From the NCBI GenBank assembly GCA_000526435.1, contig JAGB01000003.1, forward strand, positions 248,001 to 312,000: a stretch of DNA of 64,000 nucleotides, written 5' to 3'. A program made the position numbers and the translations under genes. The DNA is from Caldicoprobacter oshimai DSM 21659. Lineage in GTDB: Bacteria; Bacillota; Clostridia; Caldicoprobacterales; Caldicoprobacteraceae. The notes below the pieces were generated by a model. It ran no database searches and had not been told where the DNA came from. It worked only from the letters and a program-made list of their open reading frames with translations. Below are positions 9,019 through 17,542 of this stretch, piece after piece. Position 1 is the stretch's first letter, and every line of letters begins with the position of its first letter.

Positions 9019-9999
9019 TTATAGATACTCTCTTCTCAGCTCCTCACCGGTTTTAGGCGAAAGATAAGCAATGGGAATGTCGAATACGGTACGCGCCCCC
9101 ACCTGTCCCTCCTTGGAAAGGCGATAAACCGCCCTGGCGTAGGCTACCAATACGCTGGAAGTAAATTCGGGATTGCTCTCCAATTCCAGGTTGAACTCCA
9201 TCTTCTGTTTTGTCGACTCACCTGTTTTGCCAGTGCGAATCACAATTCCCCCATGGGGCATACCTGAATGATTAGCTCTAAACTCTTCCTCGGAAATAAA
9301 GTATACGGTTGTATCGTAATCAGCAAAATAATGGGGCATATTCTTTATCTCCTGCTCGATGCGCTTTAAATCCGCTCCCTCTTCGGGAACGACATAACAG
9401 ACACGCACGTGCTTTTCTCGAGTGGTAAGTTCAGGGTTTTCCCCGTTTCGCACCCTGCGAATGGCATCCTCCACTGGAATAGTGTATTGAATGGCGTTTT
9501 TTACCCCCGGCACTCTTCTGACCGCATCGGAATGCCCCTGGCTGACCCCCTTACCCCAGAAAGTATATGTATGCCCTTCAGGTAGGACGGCCTCCCCAAG
9601 TACCCTCATCAATGAAAACAGGCCTGGATCCCAGCCGGTGGAAATCAAACTGAGGTTACCACCTCTTCTAGCCGCCTCATCCACCTTGGCAAAATACTCG
9701 GGAATCCTGGCATGGGTATCAAAGCTGTCCACGGTATTGAACATCTCGGCGATGGCCGGTCCCTGAACAGGCAGGTCAGTAGCGGATCCCCCGCACAGGA
9801 TCATCACATCGATTTGGCCTTTGTAATCCTCCAGCCGAGAGATATGCTCAACTTTAACGCCATCAGCATCTACCTGCTCTGGCGACCTACGCGTAAACAC
9901 GGCCACCAGCTGAAAATCTGGATTTTGCTTGACGGCCATCCTAACGCCCCGTCCAAGATTTCCATATCCCACTATTCCAACCCTTATTGCATCCTTCAT
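9019..9999 (-). CDS. ddh: meso-Diaminopimelate D-dehydrogenase
   Basis: NADPH-dependent enzyme converting tetrahydrodipicolinate plus ammonia directly to meso-diaminopimelate for lysine and peptidoglycan. The Rossmann motif GIVGYGNLGRG is at residues 8-18, and the substrate region has CGGSATD, the SFDTHARIP segment and STGWDPGLFS, all characteristic of Ddh. Length 326 residues matches thermostable Ddh enzymes. The ATG at 9999 has GGAGGGG 7 nt upstream; the longer frame starts before that site. Known enzyme family; a role in the one-step lysine route is inferred. Confidence 0.96.
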   Translation of the reverse strand: MKDAIRVGIVGYGNLGRGVRMAVKQNPDFQLVAVFTRRSPEQVDADGVKVEHISRLEDYKGQIDVMILCGGSATDLPVQGPAIAEMFNTVDSFDTHARIPEYFAKVDEAARRGGNLSLISTGWDPGLFSLMRVLGEAVLPEGHTYTFWGKGVSQGHSDAVRRVPGVKNAIQYTIPVEDAIRRVRNGENPELTTREKHVRVCYVVPEEGADLKRIEQEIKNMPHYFADYDTTVYFISEEEFRANHSGMPHGGIVIRTGKTGESTKQKMEFNLELESNPEFTSSVLVAYARAVYRLSKEGQVGARTVFDIPIAYLSPKTGEELRREYL

Positions 10000-10121
10000 A
10001 TAATTCCCCTCCATTTTTCTAAATTGAGTTATACGTTCATTTCGACAATGTCCGCCACTTATTTAGCGAGCAATCGAGAAAAAAACATTTTTAACCTAAA
10101 ACTTAGCATTCCAACTTGAAG

Positions 10122-11003
10122 TCAAGTGAATACAGAAAAATAATGATCAAAAAACCTATCGCGGTCTACATCAACGGCTACCTCATGTTTGCCATCACCA
10201 ATGTTGAAGCTCCAATGCGTCATCCCCTTCAACCTGTCGCTAGTAAGCTCTACCTCCACTTTTCCCTTCTGAAATGCACATATTTTGTCATCAAATATGG
10301 TAGCTGCAGCAAGAGGGTCGTGAAAAGTAATTTGGTCTGTCTTTTCAAACCATACAGAAGCAAAATCAAGAACTGGTTCAAGCAAAGGAGACGTAAACCT
10401 TCTCATCACCTCGTCGGACTTCATGGTCACCTGGCAGGTAACATCCAGCCCCACTGAACGGTGGAGTGCAACCTCGGTGGCATATACGATGGCGGTGGCA
10501 TAGGGATCGCATATAGCATTCCACTCCAGAGGCCCCACTCCTGGCAACCGATTGGTAAAAACGCCGCACATCATCACAAGCCCTTTGAGGAGCTTGGGTA
10601 TTTCCTGATCAACCTTGAACAATAGCGCTACGTTGGTAAGAGGGCCAATGGACAACAGCACCACTTCACCAGAGTTATTGCGTATTGTTCTCCTCAGGAA
10701 CTCAATGGCCTCGCCCTTGGGAAACTTGGTTTTATGGCGCCAGTTCCCCAGGACCTTGGCCTGGTGCGCCACAGGCTGCCGCTGGGGGCCTATCAAAGGC
10801 TCTTCGGCTCCTGGATAGATGGGCACATCTTTCCCCGCTATGTTGCATAAAACGCTTGCCATCATTGCACGCTTTTCGGCTTCTCCGCTCACCGTGGTTA
10901 TACCCAACAGCTGGCATTCGGGATTTGCCAAAAGATAAGCTAAACATACCGCATCATCGATATCGCTTCCTATATCGGTATCCAAAAGAATCTTGACAGG
11001 CAT
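10122..11003 (-). CDS. Nucleoside hydrolase (inosine-uridine preferring family)
   Basis: The N-terminal Ca2+-binding Asp cluster [10 protein letters not shown] (residues 8-17) defines the family, which hydrolyses N-glycosidic bonds of nucleosides to ribose and base. Also visible are [14 protein letters not shown] and, near the C-terminus, the Asp-rich TFHDPLAAA segment of the active site. Length 293 fits. GGGGGGATTGAA precedes the ATG. No transporter or partner gene is adjacent; salvage is the likely role, with base preference unknown. Confidence 0.92.
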   Translation of the reverse strand: MPVKILLDTDIGSDIDDAVCLAYLLANPECQLLGITTVSGEAEKRAMMASVLCNIAGKDVPIYPGAEEPLIGPQRQPVAHQAKVLGNWRHKTKFPKGEAIEFLRRTIRNNSGEVVLLSIGPLTNVALLFKVDQEIPKLLKGLVMMCGVFTNRLPGVGPLEWNAICDPYATAIVYATEVALHRSVGLDVTCQVTMKSDEVMRRFTSPLLEPVLDFASVWFEKTDQITFHDPLAAATIFDDKICAFQKGKVEVELTSDRLKGMTHWSFNIGDGKHEVAVDVDRDRFFDHYFSVFT

Positions 11004-11184
11004 TTCAATCCCCCCGCCTAAAAAGCAATACTATACTTTAACATTGTACCATATGTAAACCTCAATAGCACAAAAAATTACTTTATAATTTTTAAAAATT
11101 TTTCGGAACAAGGGGTTTAATTTTTGAAAAATTGGTTAAGATAATAAACGTAAAGTTACCCAAACCCCCAAACCCCTTACATAA

Positions 11185-11212
11185 GGACCGCGATATAGCG
11201 GTCCGTTTTTTT
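11185..11212 (+). terminator. Strong hairpin with T-run on the plus strand
   Basis: GGACCGC-GATATA-GCGGTCC is followed by G and seven T on the plus strand. Both flanking genes are on the minus strand, where the tail is poor (TTATGT). It may still end the upstream HAD gene, or mark an unannotated plus-strand transcript. Confidence 0.55.
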
Positions 11213-11213
11213 A

Positions 11214-12008
11214 TCATATAAACGGTATAAGGTCTGCCAAGCGTTCCACCACCAGAGTAGGCTTAACATCTGAATTTTCCAGATCTTCCCGTTTAGTCTC
11301 CCCCGTTAAAACCAGCACGCTGGTGACTCCATGATAAAACCCTATAGCTATATCGGTGTATAGCCGATCACCTATAAAGACCATATCCTCTTTAGCACAG
11401 CCTAGATATCTCAACAGGTATTCCAGCGTCTCCTTAAAAGGCTTGCCCAGATACTTTGGTTTAACTCCTGTGGAAGCCGTTATAAAAGCGCAGATAGCGC
11501 CACAATCGGGGATAAAGCCATCCTCGGTAGGGCAGTTTAAATCCAAATGCGTGGCGATGAACGGCGCCCCTTCGCGAATAAACTTACAGGCGCGGCGGAG
11601 CTTATCGTATGTAACGGTAGTATCAAAGCCCACTACCACCACATCGGGCTTATCCTCAACCAACTTTATGCCTCTCTTCTTAAAATCATCATAGAGCATC
11701 GGTGTACCCAGCAAAAACACGCTGCAATCCTGATATTTGTTCTTTAAATACTCCACTGTCACCATGCCCGAGGTAACAATCCTCGATTGCTCCACATTGC
11801 ATCCCATCTTTGCCAGCTTTTGCTGATACACCAGCGCATTCTTAGATGAGTTATTGGTAAAAAAGAGATAGCTTTTGCCTGCCTGTTCCACGCGCTCTAA
11901 AAAATCAAGAGAACCCTCCAGCAGCCTATCTCCAAGATAAAAGGTGCCATCCATGTCCAGTATGAAATACTTTTTATCTTTCAATACATTTGCTATGTTG
12001 CTCAGCAT
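11214..12008 (-). CDS. HAD-superfamily hydrolase, class IIA (NagD-like)
   Basis: Cytoplasmic phosphatase of the HAD IIA subfamily. Motif I DMDGT at residues 18-22 carries the nucleophile Asp, motif II is FFTNNSS near 50, and motif IV is GDRLYTDI near 216; the C2 cap lies between. Length 264 is typical. Relatives hydrolyse p-nitrophenyl phosphate, UMP or glycerol phosphates, so the substrate remains open. The ribosome site (AAAGGGG) is about 11 nt before the ATG. Confidence 0.9.
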   Translation of the reverse strand: MLSNIANVLKDKKYFILDMDGTFYLGDRLLEGSLDFLERVEQAGKSYLFFTNNSSKNALVYQQKLAKMGCNVEQSRIVTSGMVTVEYLKNKYQDCSVFLLGTPMLYDDFKKRGIKLVEDKPDVVVVGFDTTVTYDKLRRACKFIREGAPFIATHLDLNCPTEDGFIPDCGAICAFITASTGVKPKYLGKPFKETLEYLLRYLGCAKEDMVFIGDRLYTDIAIGFYHGVTSVLVLTGETKREDLENSDVKPTLVVERLADLIPFI

Positions 12009-12254
12009 ATTATCATGTACCCCTTTTTATCTCAGTTTTTATATTGAATCGCGCATAAAAAATTCCGCTAAACCCGTTTGGCTCTTATTTAAGCGATCCT
12101 GTACTATCACTCTTCAAGTAAGAAAATTGAAGCGGCAGGTCGTCGGAGTAGCTAGAGAATATTTTATCATAAATTCTATAAGTTTTAGATTCCTAATTTT
12201 AAAAAAAGATTTCCCCCTACCCGTTTTTTATTAGCACTTAAATCCTCCAAAAAA

Positions 12255-12283
12255 CAAAAAAAGAGATGCTTTCATCCCTTTTA
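12255..12283 (-). terminator. Terminator of the L,D-transpeptidase
   Basis: On the minus strand AAAAGGGATG-AAAG-CATCTCTTTT (10 bp with one G-U) is followed by a T-rich tract; it lies 74 nt past the stop. The rest of the 348-bp gap to the HAD gene shows nothing I recognise. Confidence 0.75.
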
Positions 12284-12356
12284 AACCATGTTTTACAATT
12301 TTATAAAAACACTAATACCAGGCACTCATATAAAAATCATATAAAAGCACGTAGAT

Positions 12357-13196
12357 TTAAGGCTCCTGGTCGTTCAGCAGTATATCGTTTAGCTTCTCCA
12401 ATACCCCATATGTATTAGGCCCCACTACACCATCGGGAGTCAAACCGTAATCCCTTTGAAGCTCAAGTACCGCATCCCTGACCTCCTCATCGTAAACAGC
12501 ATCCAGAGGTCCATCATAGTAGCCTAAAGCCTGCAATATCTCCTGTATCCTTCTTACATCCTCACCCGGTTCCACACCCAGATACAGTACCCTCCCTGTA
12601 AAGGTCACACCGACGATATTGACCGCCGTCCCAAGAGGTACAATATCATACAGCTCAATCACGTCTTCATTGAACATCCTGATACAACCATGACTCGCCG
12701 CCGTCCCTATGGTCTCGGGTTGGTCAGTGCCGTGTATCCCATAGCCTCCCCAAGGTATACTTAACCTCATCCAGCGGGCACCAAAAGGGCCTCCAGGATT
12801 GACAGTTTTTTGAATAATTTTCCAGTTACCCGTAGGAGTCGGAGTAGAAGGTTTTCCGACAGCCACAGGATATACTTTGATAAACCGTTCACCCTGTTTC
12901 AGTGTCAACTCCTTTTGCTCTAAATCCACTGTGATATTGTATTCAGAGCTAAAAAACCCAAGGAATTCCGGGCTTATGCCGATGGCATTCCAAGTATCAG
13001 GGCCCACTATGCCATCGGCAGTCAATCCATTCTGTTGTTGAAATCTTCGAACCGCTTCAGCGGTTTCCCTATCGTAGATACCGGTTACATCGCCTTCATA
13101 AAAACCCAATTCTTTAAGGCGCTGTTGAACATTTTGAACATCGATACCTTCCATTAAGGGATCAGCTATTCTCAAATACCGACTGGAATAGGTCAT
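12357..13196 (-). CDS. L,D-transpeptidase (YkuD) flanked by two peptidoglycan-binding domains
   Basis: The central YkuD domain (about 85-205) has the signature IHGTDQPETIGTAASHGCIRM region with catalytic Cys171. Peptidoglycan-binding domain 1 copies lie on both sides (about 16-72 and 213-275), each with an F/Y-G-x-L-TPDGVVGP-like motif. The enzyme forms 3-3 crosslinks in peptidoglycan and in clostridia often acts in spore cortex or wall maturation. No signal peptide is visible, unusual for a wall enzyme but common in short clostridial versions. ATG at 13196 follows GGGGGTGTGGGG. It lies 54 nt after the SDR gene. Confidence 0.92.
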   Translation of the reverse strand: MTYSSRYLRIADPLMEGIDVQNVQQRLKELGFYEGDVTGIYDRETAEAVRRFQQQNGLTADGIVGPDTWNAIGISPEFLGFFSSEYNITVDLEQKELTLKQGERFIKVYPVAVGKPSTPTPTGNWKIIQKTVNPGGPFGARWMRLSIPWGGYGIHGTDQPETIGTAASHGCIRMFNEDVIELYDIVPLGTAVNIVGVTFTGRVLYLGVEPGEDVRRIQEILQALGYYDGPLDAVYDEEVRDAVLELQRDYGLTPDGVVGPNTYGVLEKLNDILLNDQEP

Positions 13197-13250
13197 CCCC
13201 ACACCCCCTTTATTTCAATTCTATGAGGGGTGATAAGGGTTTATGTTATC

Positions 13251-14018
13251 CTATTCTTCATAAATCATCTTGACTGTCATACCGCCGTCTATAATTAAAT
13301 TGGTACCCGTGATAAAGCTTGCGGCAGGCGATGCTAAAAACAAACAAGCCTGGGCGATATCTTCCGGCTTGCCAACCCTTCCCACAGGGTGCTGAGCCAA
13401 GTCCTGGGACCTTAGGTTGGGTTCTCTGCGCTGAGATTTTTTCCGCCATTGAGATACCTCAATCCATCCCGGGCTAATGGCATTAACCCTGACCTTTGGG
13501 CCCAAACTGATGGCTAGAGAATGAGTAAGGGCCAAAAGGCCTCCTTTTGAAGCCGAATAAGGTTCGGTGTGCGGTTCAGACATAAGAGCCCTGGTAGAGG
13601 CTATATTGATTATAACCCCGGGATTTGCCTTCATGAGCTCGGGTGCACAGTATTTTGCCATCATGTAAGGTCCCCGCAGATTAACTCCTATCACCCTATC
13701 CCATTCCTCCATGGGACGGGTAAAAAGCGTACCGCTGCTTCCAATACCCGCATTGTTGATCAATATATGTATTCCATGATACGCTTTTATCGTCTGCTCG
13801 ACCAAATTTTTTACATCATCCTCCCTGGATACATCAGTAGGTATAAATATGGCCTGTCCACCCCGTTCCCGAATAGTGGTTACATGTTCCTCTCCTGCTT
13901 CCTCATCAATATCGGCTATCACCACATTGGCTCCCTCTTCTGCAAAAGCCAGCGAAATAGCCATGCCTATTCCCTGTGCTCCACCCGTAACGATGACAGT
14001 CTTATCCTTAAACTTCAT
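13251..14018 (-). CDS. Short-chain dehydrogenase/reductase
   Basis: Classical SDR of 255 residues. The cofactor motif TGGAQGIG (11-18) is present, the NNAGIG motif is near 88, and the catalytic Ser (IINIAST) and YSASK pair follow. The C-terminal DGGMTVKMIYEE tail is typical of family members that act on sugars, steroids or alcohols. GAGGTGATGTAATT precedes the ATG. The substrate is not deducible from context. Confidence 0.93.
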   Translation of the reverse strand: MKFKDKTVIVTGGAQGIGMAISLAFAEEGANVVIADIDEEAGEEHVTTIRERGGQAIFIPTDVSREDDVKNLVEQTIKAYHGIHILINNAGIGSSGTLFTRPMEEWDRVIGVNLRGPYMMAKYCAPELMKANPGVIINIASTRALMSEPHTEPYSASKGGLLALTHSLAISLGPKVRVNAISPGWIEVSQWRKKSQRREPNLRSQDLAQHPVGRVGKPEDIAQACLFLASPAASFITGTNLIIDGGMTVKMIYEE

Positions 14019-14254
14019 AATTACATCACCTCTATACCTCTATAGTATAATATCTACTCATAATTATACATTAAGATAACCCGTTATAAACAAGTTTGTT
14101 TATTAACTTTCAGTTCGTAATTCTACTTTGCTAGATTTCCAAGCATATTAACTGCAGTTACAAATTCTTCTAATTTGGATTGTTAATTCGCTAAAAAATT
14201 TTATTTAATAAAGAACAAAGCCTATGGATATAATGCACCTATAAACAGGCAAAC

Positions 14255-14296
14255 AAGAAAGGAGGAGTGTGCATACTGCAGCACTCCCCCTTTCTT
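14255..14296 (-). terminator. Terminator after the first small hydrophobic gene
   Basis: A 15-bp stem with one mismatch encloses a loop containing GCATACTGCA. The same loop and stem design recurs after the paralogue at 14720-14759, so the terminator was duplicated with the gene. Confidence 0.75.
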
Positions 14297-14310
14297 CCCT
14301 AATCAATACC

Positions 14311-14511
14311 TTAGCTTTCTTTTGTCGATACTCCTCCAAATCCTCGGCAGAAGCAATCACCATTAAACAGGAACACGAGGATCAGGAAGAAGAACAACAG
14401 CTCATCAGAATCCCTAAATAGCCCACAATTACAGAATATGATCACCAGCAGTAAGAAGAAAAAGAGCAAACTGTCGTCCTTCTCACCTAATCTCCTTCCA
14501 AAGAAACTCAT
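14311..14511 (-). CDS. Small sporulation-linked hydrophobic protein, copy 1 (66 aa)
   Basis: Begins MSFFGRRLGEKDDS, then two near-identical hydrophobic blocks (LLFFFLLLVIIF and LLFFFLILVFLF), each preceded by acidic residues. The blocks look like an internal tandem repeat able to form a membrane hairpin. It is a paralogue of the 64-residue protein at 14775. AAAGGAGG precedes the ATG, and a sigma-K-like promoter lies about 60 nt further up. Proximity to cotJABC suggests a spore coat or forespore-membrane role, but I know no described function. Confidence 0.75.
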   Translation of the reverse strand: MSFFGRRLGEKDDSLLFFFLLLVIIFCNCGLFRDSDELLFFFLILVFLFNGDCFCRGFGGVSTKES

Positions 14512-14574
14512 ATACTCATGCCTCCTTTAATGATTAGTACTACCTGATTTGGTTTTTTATTTCTGTCTTTACTA

Positions 14575-14602
14575 CAATATATGTCAAAGTATAAAAAATG
14601 GT
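14575..14602 (-). promoter_or_regulatory. Sigma-K-like promoter of small hydrophobic gene 1
   Basis: On the minus strand an AC at 14602-14601 is followed after 17 nt by CATATATTG at 14583-14575. This fits the mother-cell sigma-K pattern AC-N17-CATANNNTA at all but the last base. The surrounding block of about 45 bp is conserved upstream of copy 2. Confidence 0.45.
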
Positions 14603-14719
14603 GAATATTTAATGCTATCCATTATATACCCCAGAGTTTGGTAGTTACACTGGAATAACCTTGTTTTAAGCCGCATAAAAAGCTCCGAGCTTGTAATTTT
14701 GATTTTGTCGGAGATATCA

Positions 14720-14759
14720 AAAAAGAGGGAGCGTGCATACTGCAGCACTCCCTCTTTTT
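14720..14759 (-). terminator. Terminator after the second small hydrophobic gene
   Basis: AAAAAGAGGGAG pairs with CTCCCTCTTTTT around a loop containing GCATACTGCA, shared with the 14255 terminator. Confidence 0.8.
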
Positions 14760-14774
14760 GCCACAGTCAACGTT

Positions 14775-14969
14775 TTAGCATTCTTTGGAGTCTCTAATTC
14801 CTCTAAAGATGCCGTCTCCATTAAACAAGAACACCAGGATCAGGAAGAAGAACAACAGCTCATCAGAATCCCTGAATATTCCACAATTGCAGAATATGAT
14901 CACCAGCAGTAAGAAGAAAAAGAGCAAGCTGTCGTCGTCACCTAATCTCCTGTCACCAAAGAAACCCAT
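14775..14969 (-). CDS. Small sporulation-linked hydrophobic protein, copy 2 (64 aa)
   Basis: Begins MGFFGDRRLGDDDS and shares the two LLFFFL blocks and the CNCG and FRDSDE linkers with the copy at 14311. The C-termini have diverged (IRDSKEC against the Ser/Gly-rich end of copy 1). AAAGGAGG, a sigma-K-like promoter and a cognate terminator give each copy its own transcription unit. It directly follows cotJC. Function unknown; a spore-coat association is inferred from neighbours and promoter type. Confidence 0.75.
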   Translation of the reverse strand: MGFFGDRRLGDDDSLLFFFLLLVIIFCNCGIFRDSDELLFFFLILVFLFNGDGIFRGIRDSKEC

Positions 14970-15028
14970 ATAACCATACCTCCTTTAAATACTTTTCTTA
15001 TTGAGCCTTCTGGCTCTCCTTCATTAAA

Positions 15029-15056
15029 CAATATATGTCAGAGTATAAAAAACAGT
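15029..15056 (-). promoter_or_regulatory. Sigma-K-like promoter of small hydrophobic gene 2
   Basis: Same layout as at 14575: AC (15056-15055), 17-nt spacer, CATATATTG (15037-15029), about 60 nt before the start codon. Confidence 0.45.
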
Positions 15057-15082
15057 GAATATTCAGCCCTATCCATTACGCC

Positions 15083-15655
15083 TTAAAAATACTTTTTGGA
15101 TTCCATATATTCTCGAACCTTCTGTAGCACTTCTCCGAATCTCTGAAAATGAACAATCTCCCTCTCCCTTAGAAAACGCAAAGGATCAATCACATCTGGA
15201 TCATCAGCAAGCTTGATGAGATTTTCGTATGTTGCACGCGCCTTCTGCTCAGCTGCTAAATCCTCATGAAGGTCTGCTATTGGGTCACCCTTGGACTGAA
15301 TATAAGCAGCAGTGAAAGGCACGCCTGTACCAGTGCTTGGATAAACGGCATTATCATGATCAGCGTAATACGTGCCCATATCAGCCATCTTAATTTCTTC
15401 AGGGCAAGCACCTTTCATCAGTTGGTAGACCATAGCACCAACTATTTCGAAGTGTGCTAGTTCTTCGGTACCTATATCGTTTAACACTCCCTTGGCTTCT
15501 GGAATGGGCATGTGATATCTCTGGGAAAGATATCTAAGCGAAGCCGCCAGTTCCCCATCGGGTCCTCCGTATTGTGTAATAATATACTTTGCCATCTTGG
15601 GATTTGGATTCTTTATTCTCACAGGATACTGTAATTTCTTCTCATAAACCCACAT
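15083..15655 (-). CDS. cotJC: Spore coat protein CotJC (manganese-catalase fold)
   Basis: 190-residue CotJC, related to Mn-catalases, part of the polypeptide composition of the spore coat made in the mother cell. The ferritin-like metal ligands are visible: Glu in GPDGELAASL, and the E-E-L-A-H-F-E motif (GTEELAHFEIVGAM), with another His/Glu pair in REREIVHFQRFGE. It begins 1 nt after cotJB stops, with GGAGGGATGTTAAG before the ATG. Expression under sigma-E is known in Bacillus; the promoter here is not evident. Confidence 0.95.
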   Translation of the reverse strand: MWVYEKKLQYPVRIKNPNPKMAKYIITQYGGPDGELAASLRYLSQRYHMPIPEAKGVLNDIGTEELAHFEIVGAMVYQLMKGACPEEIKMADMGTYYADHDNAVYPSTGTGVPFTAAYIQSKGDPIADLHEDLAAEQKARATYENLIKLADDPDVIDPLRFLREREIVHFQRFGEVLQKVREYMESKKYF

Positions 15656-15656
15656 C

Positions 15657-15944
15657 TTAACATCCCTCCATATAGTGATCTTCTTCCCACGGCCAGGGTT
15701 CGTTAATCCAAGCCCATGGGTATTGGCTTAATGAGTATCCAAAGTTGGTCAAAGGCCCATAACGCATTTCATATTCTTTCCTAAGTGCCTGCAATTGACG
15801 AGTGTAATAATTGTACTCATTCAACGCCCTGCGATCGTTTGGATGAGTATTCAGATAGAGATTGAGATCTATTGTCATAAATTCAATTGCCCTTATCTGT
15901 TCTAACAGCTCTCTTCTTTCGTTGTCAGCATGAGTATGATTCAT
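15657..15944 (-). CDS. cotJB: Spore coat protein CotJB
   Basis: 95 residues, with the family pattern: an N-terminal helix (RRELLEQIRAIEFMTIDLNL), NTHPNDRRALNEYN, and a W-rich tail (YPWAWINEPWPWEEDH). It overlaps the end of cotJA by 4 nt (ATGA), giving translational coupling. CotJB is a coat component of the CotJ complex; its biochemical job is unknown. Confidence 0.93.
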   Translation of the reverse strand: MNHTHADNERRELLEQIRAIEFMTIDLNLYLNTHPNDRRALNEYNYYTRQLQALRKEYEMRYGPLTNFGYSLSQYPWAWINEPWPWEEDHYMEGC

Positions 15945-16159
15945 CTGCCTTTCCCTCCTTCACACCCCTTTTTTTCATATGGCCTTACCAGTTCTGGAAA
16001 CATGGTTCCCGCATGCAGTGCTTCCATTGGTGAAAAGCTAATGGTATACTGTTGATAAGGTATATAAGCTTCCGCCAGCTCCACCTCTTTCCTCATCGGA
16101 TAATCACAGTACATATAGGGCGCTCGCGGCGGATAATGCCTTGGATATCGGCAGTCCAT
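15941..16159 (-). CDS. cotJA: Spore coat-associated protein CotJA
   Basis: 72 residues, Tyr/Pro-rich N-terminus (CRYPRHYPPRAPYMYCDYP) followed by the conserved core AEAYIPYQQY and PMEALHAGTMFPELVRPY. First gene of cotJABC. GGGGG lies 8 nt before the ATG. CotJA is needed for coat assembly of CotJC in Bacillus. Confidence 0.93.
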   Translation of the reverse strand: MDCRYPRHYPPRAPYMYCDYPMRKEVELAEAYIPYQQYTISFSPMEALHAGTMFPELVRPYEKKGCEGGKGR

Positions 16160-16190
16160 ATGCAGTACCCCCTTCTATTTGCATATTCAT
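16104..16190 (-). CDS. Possible 28-codon leader ORF overlapping cotJA
   Basis: AAAGGAGG lies 8 nt before an ATG at 16190, a better ribosome site than that of cotJA. The frame (starting MNMQIEGGTAYGLP) overlaps the cotJA start in another frame and stops inside it. It may be a coupling or leader peptide, or chance. Confidence 0.25.
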   Translation of the reverse strand: MNMQIEGGTAYGLPISKALSAASALYVL

Positions 16191-16257
16191 CTATATATCC
16201 TCCTTTATTTGCCATTATATTTGCGCAGCGCCAAAATGTTACACGGCTTAAATTGAA

Positions 16258-16293
16258 AATAAAAAAAGATGCCCTTGTATACAGGGCATCTTT
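16258..16293 (-). terminator. Terminator of the DUF362 gene
   Basis: Minus-strand 11-bp stem (AAAGATGCCCT with AGGGCATCTTT, 7-nt loop) followed by a run of T; it lies 46 nt past the stop. Confidence 0.85.
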
Positions 16294-16338
16294 GACGATG
16301 TGCCTGTTTAATTTTTGCAAAAGAGCATCATGCAAACT

Positions 16339-17433
16339 TTACTTGAGTAGCCTTTCAAGAAACTCTACAATATCCCTGGCCTTTGGGGGACACCCTGGCA
16401 GACAGGTGCTGCATCCACGGGTGCACGAACCAATGCCAATACCTTCAAGCTTTTGCCCTCTAAACCCCTGTCCGATATATAACTTGGATTTCAATCCACC
16501 CAATCGCCCTCTTTCCCTTAACCGCTCCAGCGCGTAAATAAGGCTTCCATAGCAAGCCGAACAGGCGTCTTTCTCTACTACATATTTTGCCAAGCTCGCC
16601 ACCCGCCTTGATGCCTCAAGTTTCTTGCCACCGCTGGTATTCTGATTTAGTTCTACGATGTCCGCCTTTGTCACATCAGCTGAGCCCACTCCCAGCTTCT
16701 CGGCCATTGAAATATAGGCTATATCGTCTTTTTCGTACCCTATAAGCTGGGCAGCGTATGCATCCACCAGCACAGGGTCCTTACCCGCGATAATCCGGTT
16801 CATTTGAACCGGCGTACCTCCCTCTTCAAAGGTCAAATCCCCCACTATGGCATCTACAATAGTCAAATGCGCCCTTACAACCGCGCTGAGACAGGCAATG
16901 GGTTTGTGCAGCCCCAGAGAATGAAAACGCCTCTTTTCGCTATCCGGTATGCATCCCTTTAAGTTTTTCAGAGCGCATGTCAGCCTGGTCTGACAGTGAG
17001 CCTTGAGCACCGGCATGTTTATTAAATAATCCACTTCAAGGGGTTTGCTACACACCCTCAAAGTTAAATCATCCACTCTGACTTCCCTGTAAGCGTCCTC
17101 CTTAAGGTCTATAAGCGGAACACCATACTTGCGGGAAATCTCCTCATAGCCGCATACCTTGAAAGCCCGCCTTGTACTGTCTCCCACCCAGGAGCTTTCC
17201 ATTATTAGCAGGTTGTTAAATCCATGCACCTTCAGGTATTCCACCACAGCCCCAACCAATTCAGGATCAGTGGTGGCTCCGGACGAGGATTCCTTGGCCA
17301 CTACGAGATTGGGCTTAATCCCTATCACAAAATCCTTTTTAAGCTCATCAACCAATCCCACCGCATCCAGCAATGTTGGGACCATCTTTTGTGGCTCACT
17401 GCCGTATATGACCATAATCTGGTTATAGTTCAA
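16339..17433 (-). CDS. DUF362 domain protein with C-terminal cysteine cluster
   Basis: 364 residues with the DUF362 fold (PF04015): GIKPNLV, SSGATTDPELV, the INMPVLKAHCQTRLT motif and the KNLKGCIPDSEKRRFH block. The C-terminus has CSACYG and CTRGCSTCLPGCPP, which could hold an Fe-S cluster but are not a standard ferredoxin spacing. Start is TTG at 17433, with GGGGAGGT about 8 nt upstream. The family function is not established. It ends at a good terminator and may be transcribed with the AraC gene upstream. Confidence 0.85.
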   Translation of the reverse strand: MNYNQIMVIYGSEPQKMVPTLLDAVGLVDELKKDFVIGIKPNLVVAKESSSGATTDPELVGAVVEYLKVHGFNNLLIMESSWVGDSTRRAFKVCGYEEISRKYGVPLIDLKEDAYREVRVDDLTLRVCSKPLEVDYLINMPVLKAHCQTRLTCALKNLKGCIPDSEKRRFHSLGLHKPIACLSAVVRAHLTIVDAIVGDLTFEEGGTPVQMNRIIAGKDPVLVDAYAAQLIGYEKDDIAYISMAEKLGVGSADVTKADIVELNQNTSGGKKLEASRRVASLAKYVVEKDACSACYGSLIYALERLRERGRLGGLKSKLYIGQGFRGQKLEGIGIGSCTRGCSTCLPGCPPKARDIVEFLERLLK

Positions 17434-17542
17434 GCGCTATACCTCCCCTTTGGGCTTTCCTCAAGCCTCAGCAGGCTCCTATGGTTTGATCTTATTCTCC
17501 TCATCATACCCGGGATAAACCACTTCACAGACATAAGTATCC

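Noticed and set aside
10000-10121. Lysine riboswitch ahead of ddh
   Set aside because: The upstream gap is only about 120 nt and shows no conserved riboswitch core.
16093-16335. 80-codon minus-strand frame over cotJA and the DUF362 terminator
   Set aside because: It crosses a strong terminator hairpin and overlaps cotJA in another frame; no ribosome site.
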